The position numbers and the translations under genes were made by a program. Below are positions 63,205 to 64,000 of a DNA stretch of 64,000 nucleotides, piece by piece. The stretch lies in contig NW_027526659.1 of NCBI RefSeq assembly GCF_052857255.1, positions 1 through 64,000 of the forward strand. The letters run 5' to 3'. Positions within the stretch are counted from its first letter, which is position 1, and each line of letters begins with the position of its first letter. Below the pieces are notes generated by a model, which saw nothing but the letters and a program-made list of their open reading frames with translations, did not search any database and was not told where the DNA came from. The stretch comes from Amblyomma americanum. Lineage: Eukaryota; Arthropoda; Arachnida; Ixodida; Ixodidae.

Positions 63205-64000
63205 TCAGAGGAACACTTGTAAAACCGATGTGTTGTGATTTAGCTCGTTTCAGACTAAACCAGCTTGTTTCGTTGTTTTAAGCACGAATACATGCTTTTC
63301 GCGCAGTTATAAGAGAAAACGTTTAGACGCGTGTCAGGGGAACACTTGTAAAACCGATATGTTGTGATTTAGCTCGATTCGGACTAAAACAGCTTGTTTC
63401 GTTGTATTAAGCACGAATACATGCTTTTCGCGCATTTATAAGAGAAAAAGTTTTGACGCGTATCACGTGGATACTTGTAAAACCGATGTGTTGTGATTTA
63501 GCTCGTTTCGGTCTAAAACCGCTTGTTTCGATGTTTTAAGCGCGAATACATGCTTTTCGCGCAGTTATAGAAGAAAACGTTTTGACGCGTATTAGGGAGA
63601 CTTGTAAAACCGATGTGTTGTGATTTAGCTCGTTTCGGTCTAAAACAGCTTGTTTCGTTGTATTAAGCACGAATACATGCTTTTCGCGCAGTTATAAGAG
63701 AAAAAGTTGACGCGTATCAGAGGGACACTTGTAAAGCCGATGTGTTCAGATTTAGCTCATCTCGGTCTAAAACAGCTTGTTTCGTTGTTTTAAGCACGAA
63801 TACATGCTTTTCGCGCAGTTATAAGAGAAAAAGTTTTGACGCGTATCAGAGGAACACTTGTAAAACCGATGTGTTGTGATTTAGCTCGTTTCGGTCTAAA
63901 ACAGCTTGTTTCGTTGTATTAAGCACGAATACATGCTTTTCGCGCAGTTATAAGAGAAAAAGTTTTGACGCGTATCAGAGGAAAACTTGTAAAACCGATG
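63205..64000 (+). repeat. Right edge of window, satellite continues
   Basis: This follows 57961 onward at offset 5244 and 53348 onward, including the cagactaaaccag monomer and the gcgcgaa dyad variant near 63540. It runs off the window in mid-array. Confidence 0.8.

Larger units (their letters stand above)
1..64000 (+). repeat. 129-bp tandem satellite array, head-to-tail, whole window
   Basis: The same ~129-bp unit recurs from end to end. Taking gtgttgtg or gtgttcag as position 1, successive starts at 1, 130, 257, 386 and 515 give lengths of 129, 127, 129 and 129 bp. Landmarks in register: agctcgtttcgg at 13-24, agcttgtttcgtt at 33-45, gcacgaa at 53-59, tacatgc at 60-66, ttcgcgc at 69-75, aaaacgtttt or aaaaagtttt at 87-96, acgcgt at 98-103, a variable patch at about 104-114, and cttgtaaaaccgat at 116-129. 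Shorter monomers (about 120-127 bp) lose bases mainly near 84-90 and in the variable patch. No inverted monomer was seen. The array continues beyond both window ends. Such arrays are typical of eukaryotic heterochromatin; centromeric function is possible but not shown by sequence alone. There is no coding gene in it. Confidence 0.97.

Noticed and set aside
1..64000. About eighty open reading frames of 62-129 codons on both strands
   Set aside because: All follow the 129-bp period, repeat the same few peptides, begin at arbitrary points in the monomer, often at TTG or GTG, and end at recurrent variant stops. Indels not divisible by three are frequent. None shows a domain, signal peptide or independent coding constraint.
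1..64000. CRISPR array
   Set aside because: The repeats are 129 bp and contiguous. There are no short repeats separated by unique spacers and no cas genes.
1..64000. Bacterial or phage origin, iterons or integron attC array
   Set aside because: The repeat is far too long and numerous, with no rep, parA, integrase or cassette genes. Nested HORs fit a eukaryotic satellite.
1..64000. Telomeric repeat or rDNA spacer
   Set aside because: No TTAGG or TTAGGG runs, and no rRNA gene or spacer promoter is present. The attaggga in some monomers is a single occurrence per unit, not a telomere array.

Overview
The whole window is one uninterrupted satellite DNA array. A repeat of about 129 bp runs head to tail, always in the same orientation, from the first base to the last. 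At 128-129 bp per copy this is roughly 500 copies (estimated by division, not counted). The array runs off both ends. I see no protein-coding gene, tRNA, rRNA, CRISPR array, promoter or operon. The open reading frames arise because 129 is a multiple of three, so an open frame in one copy continues into the next. A homogenised array of this size with nested higher-order repeats points to a eukaryotic nuclear genome, probably centromeric, pericentromeric or other heterochromatin. The species cannot be named from the satellite. A hand count on one common-type monomer gives about 39.5% G+C and roughly twice the expected number of CpG dinucleotides. That argues against a host that heavily methylates CpG in its repeats, and fits many invertebrates better than a mammal or flowering plant (inference).

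Layout: 1-7362 is block A, reading across more than one copy of a ~5.4 kb higher-order repeat (HOR). 7345-9462 is block B. 9463-12225 repeats the first 2.76 kb of A. 12230-17565 holds a ~2.2 kb HOR repeated about three times. 17566-19683 repeats B. 19684-25177 and 25178-30542 are two adjacent copies of the ~5.4 kb HOR, 5494 and 5365 bp long and differing by one 129-bp monomer. 30543-36310 is a more diverged relative of A. 36311-51916 is a mosaic of 1.8-2.8 kb duplications. 52220-64000 is a domain with a different monomer mix and its own 1.16, 4.1, 4.6 and 1.4 kb duplications. The junctions I examined stay in monomer register, and length differences between HOR copies are close to whole monomers (127, 129, 254, 258 bp). 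This is what unequal homologous exchange produces.

The only non-satellite DNA is a 161-bp insertion at 52015-52175 within one monomer. It is flanked by a 13-bp target-site duplication, and the arithmetic is exact: 129 + 161 + 13 = 303 bp for the interrupted monomer. Most of it is a perfect 130-bp inverted repeat with no spacer (52014-52143, two 65-bp arms), followed by a 32-bp non-palindromic tail. I found no new enzymatic or defence system. The insertion, the HOR history and the structured, CpG-rich monomer are the points worth following up.
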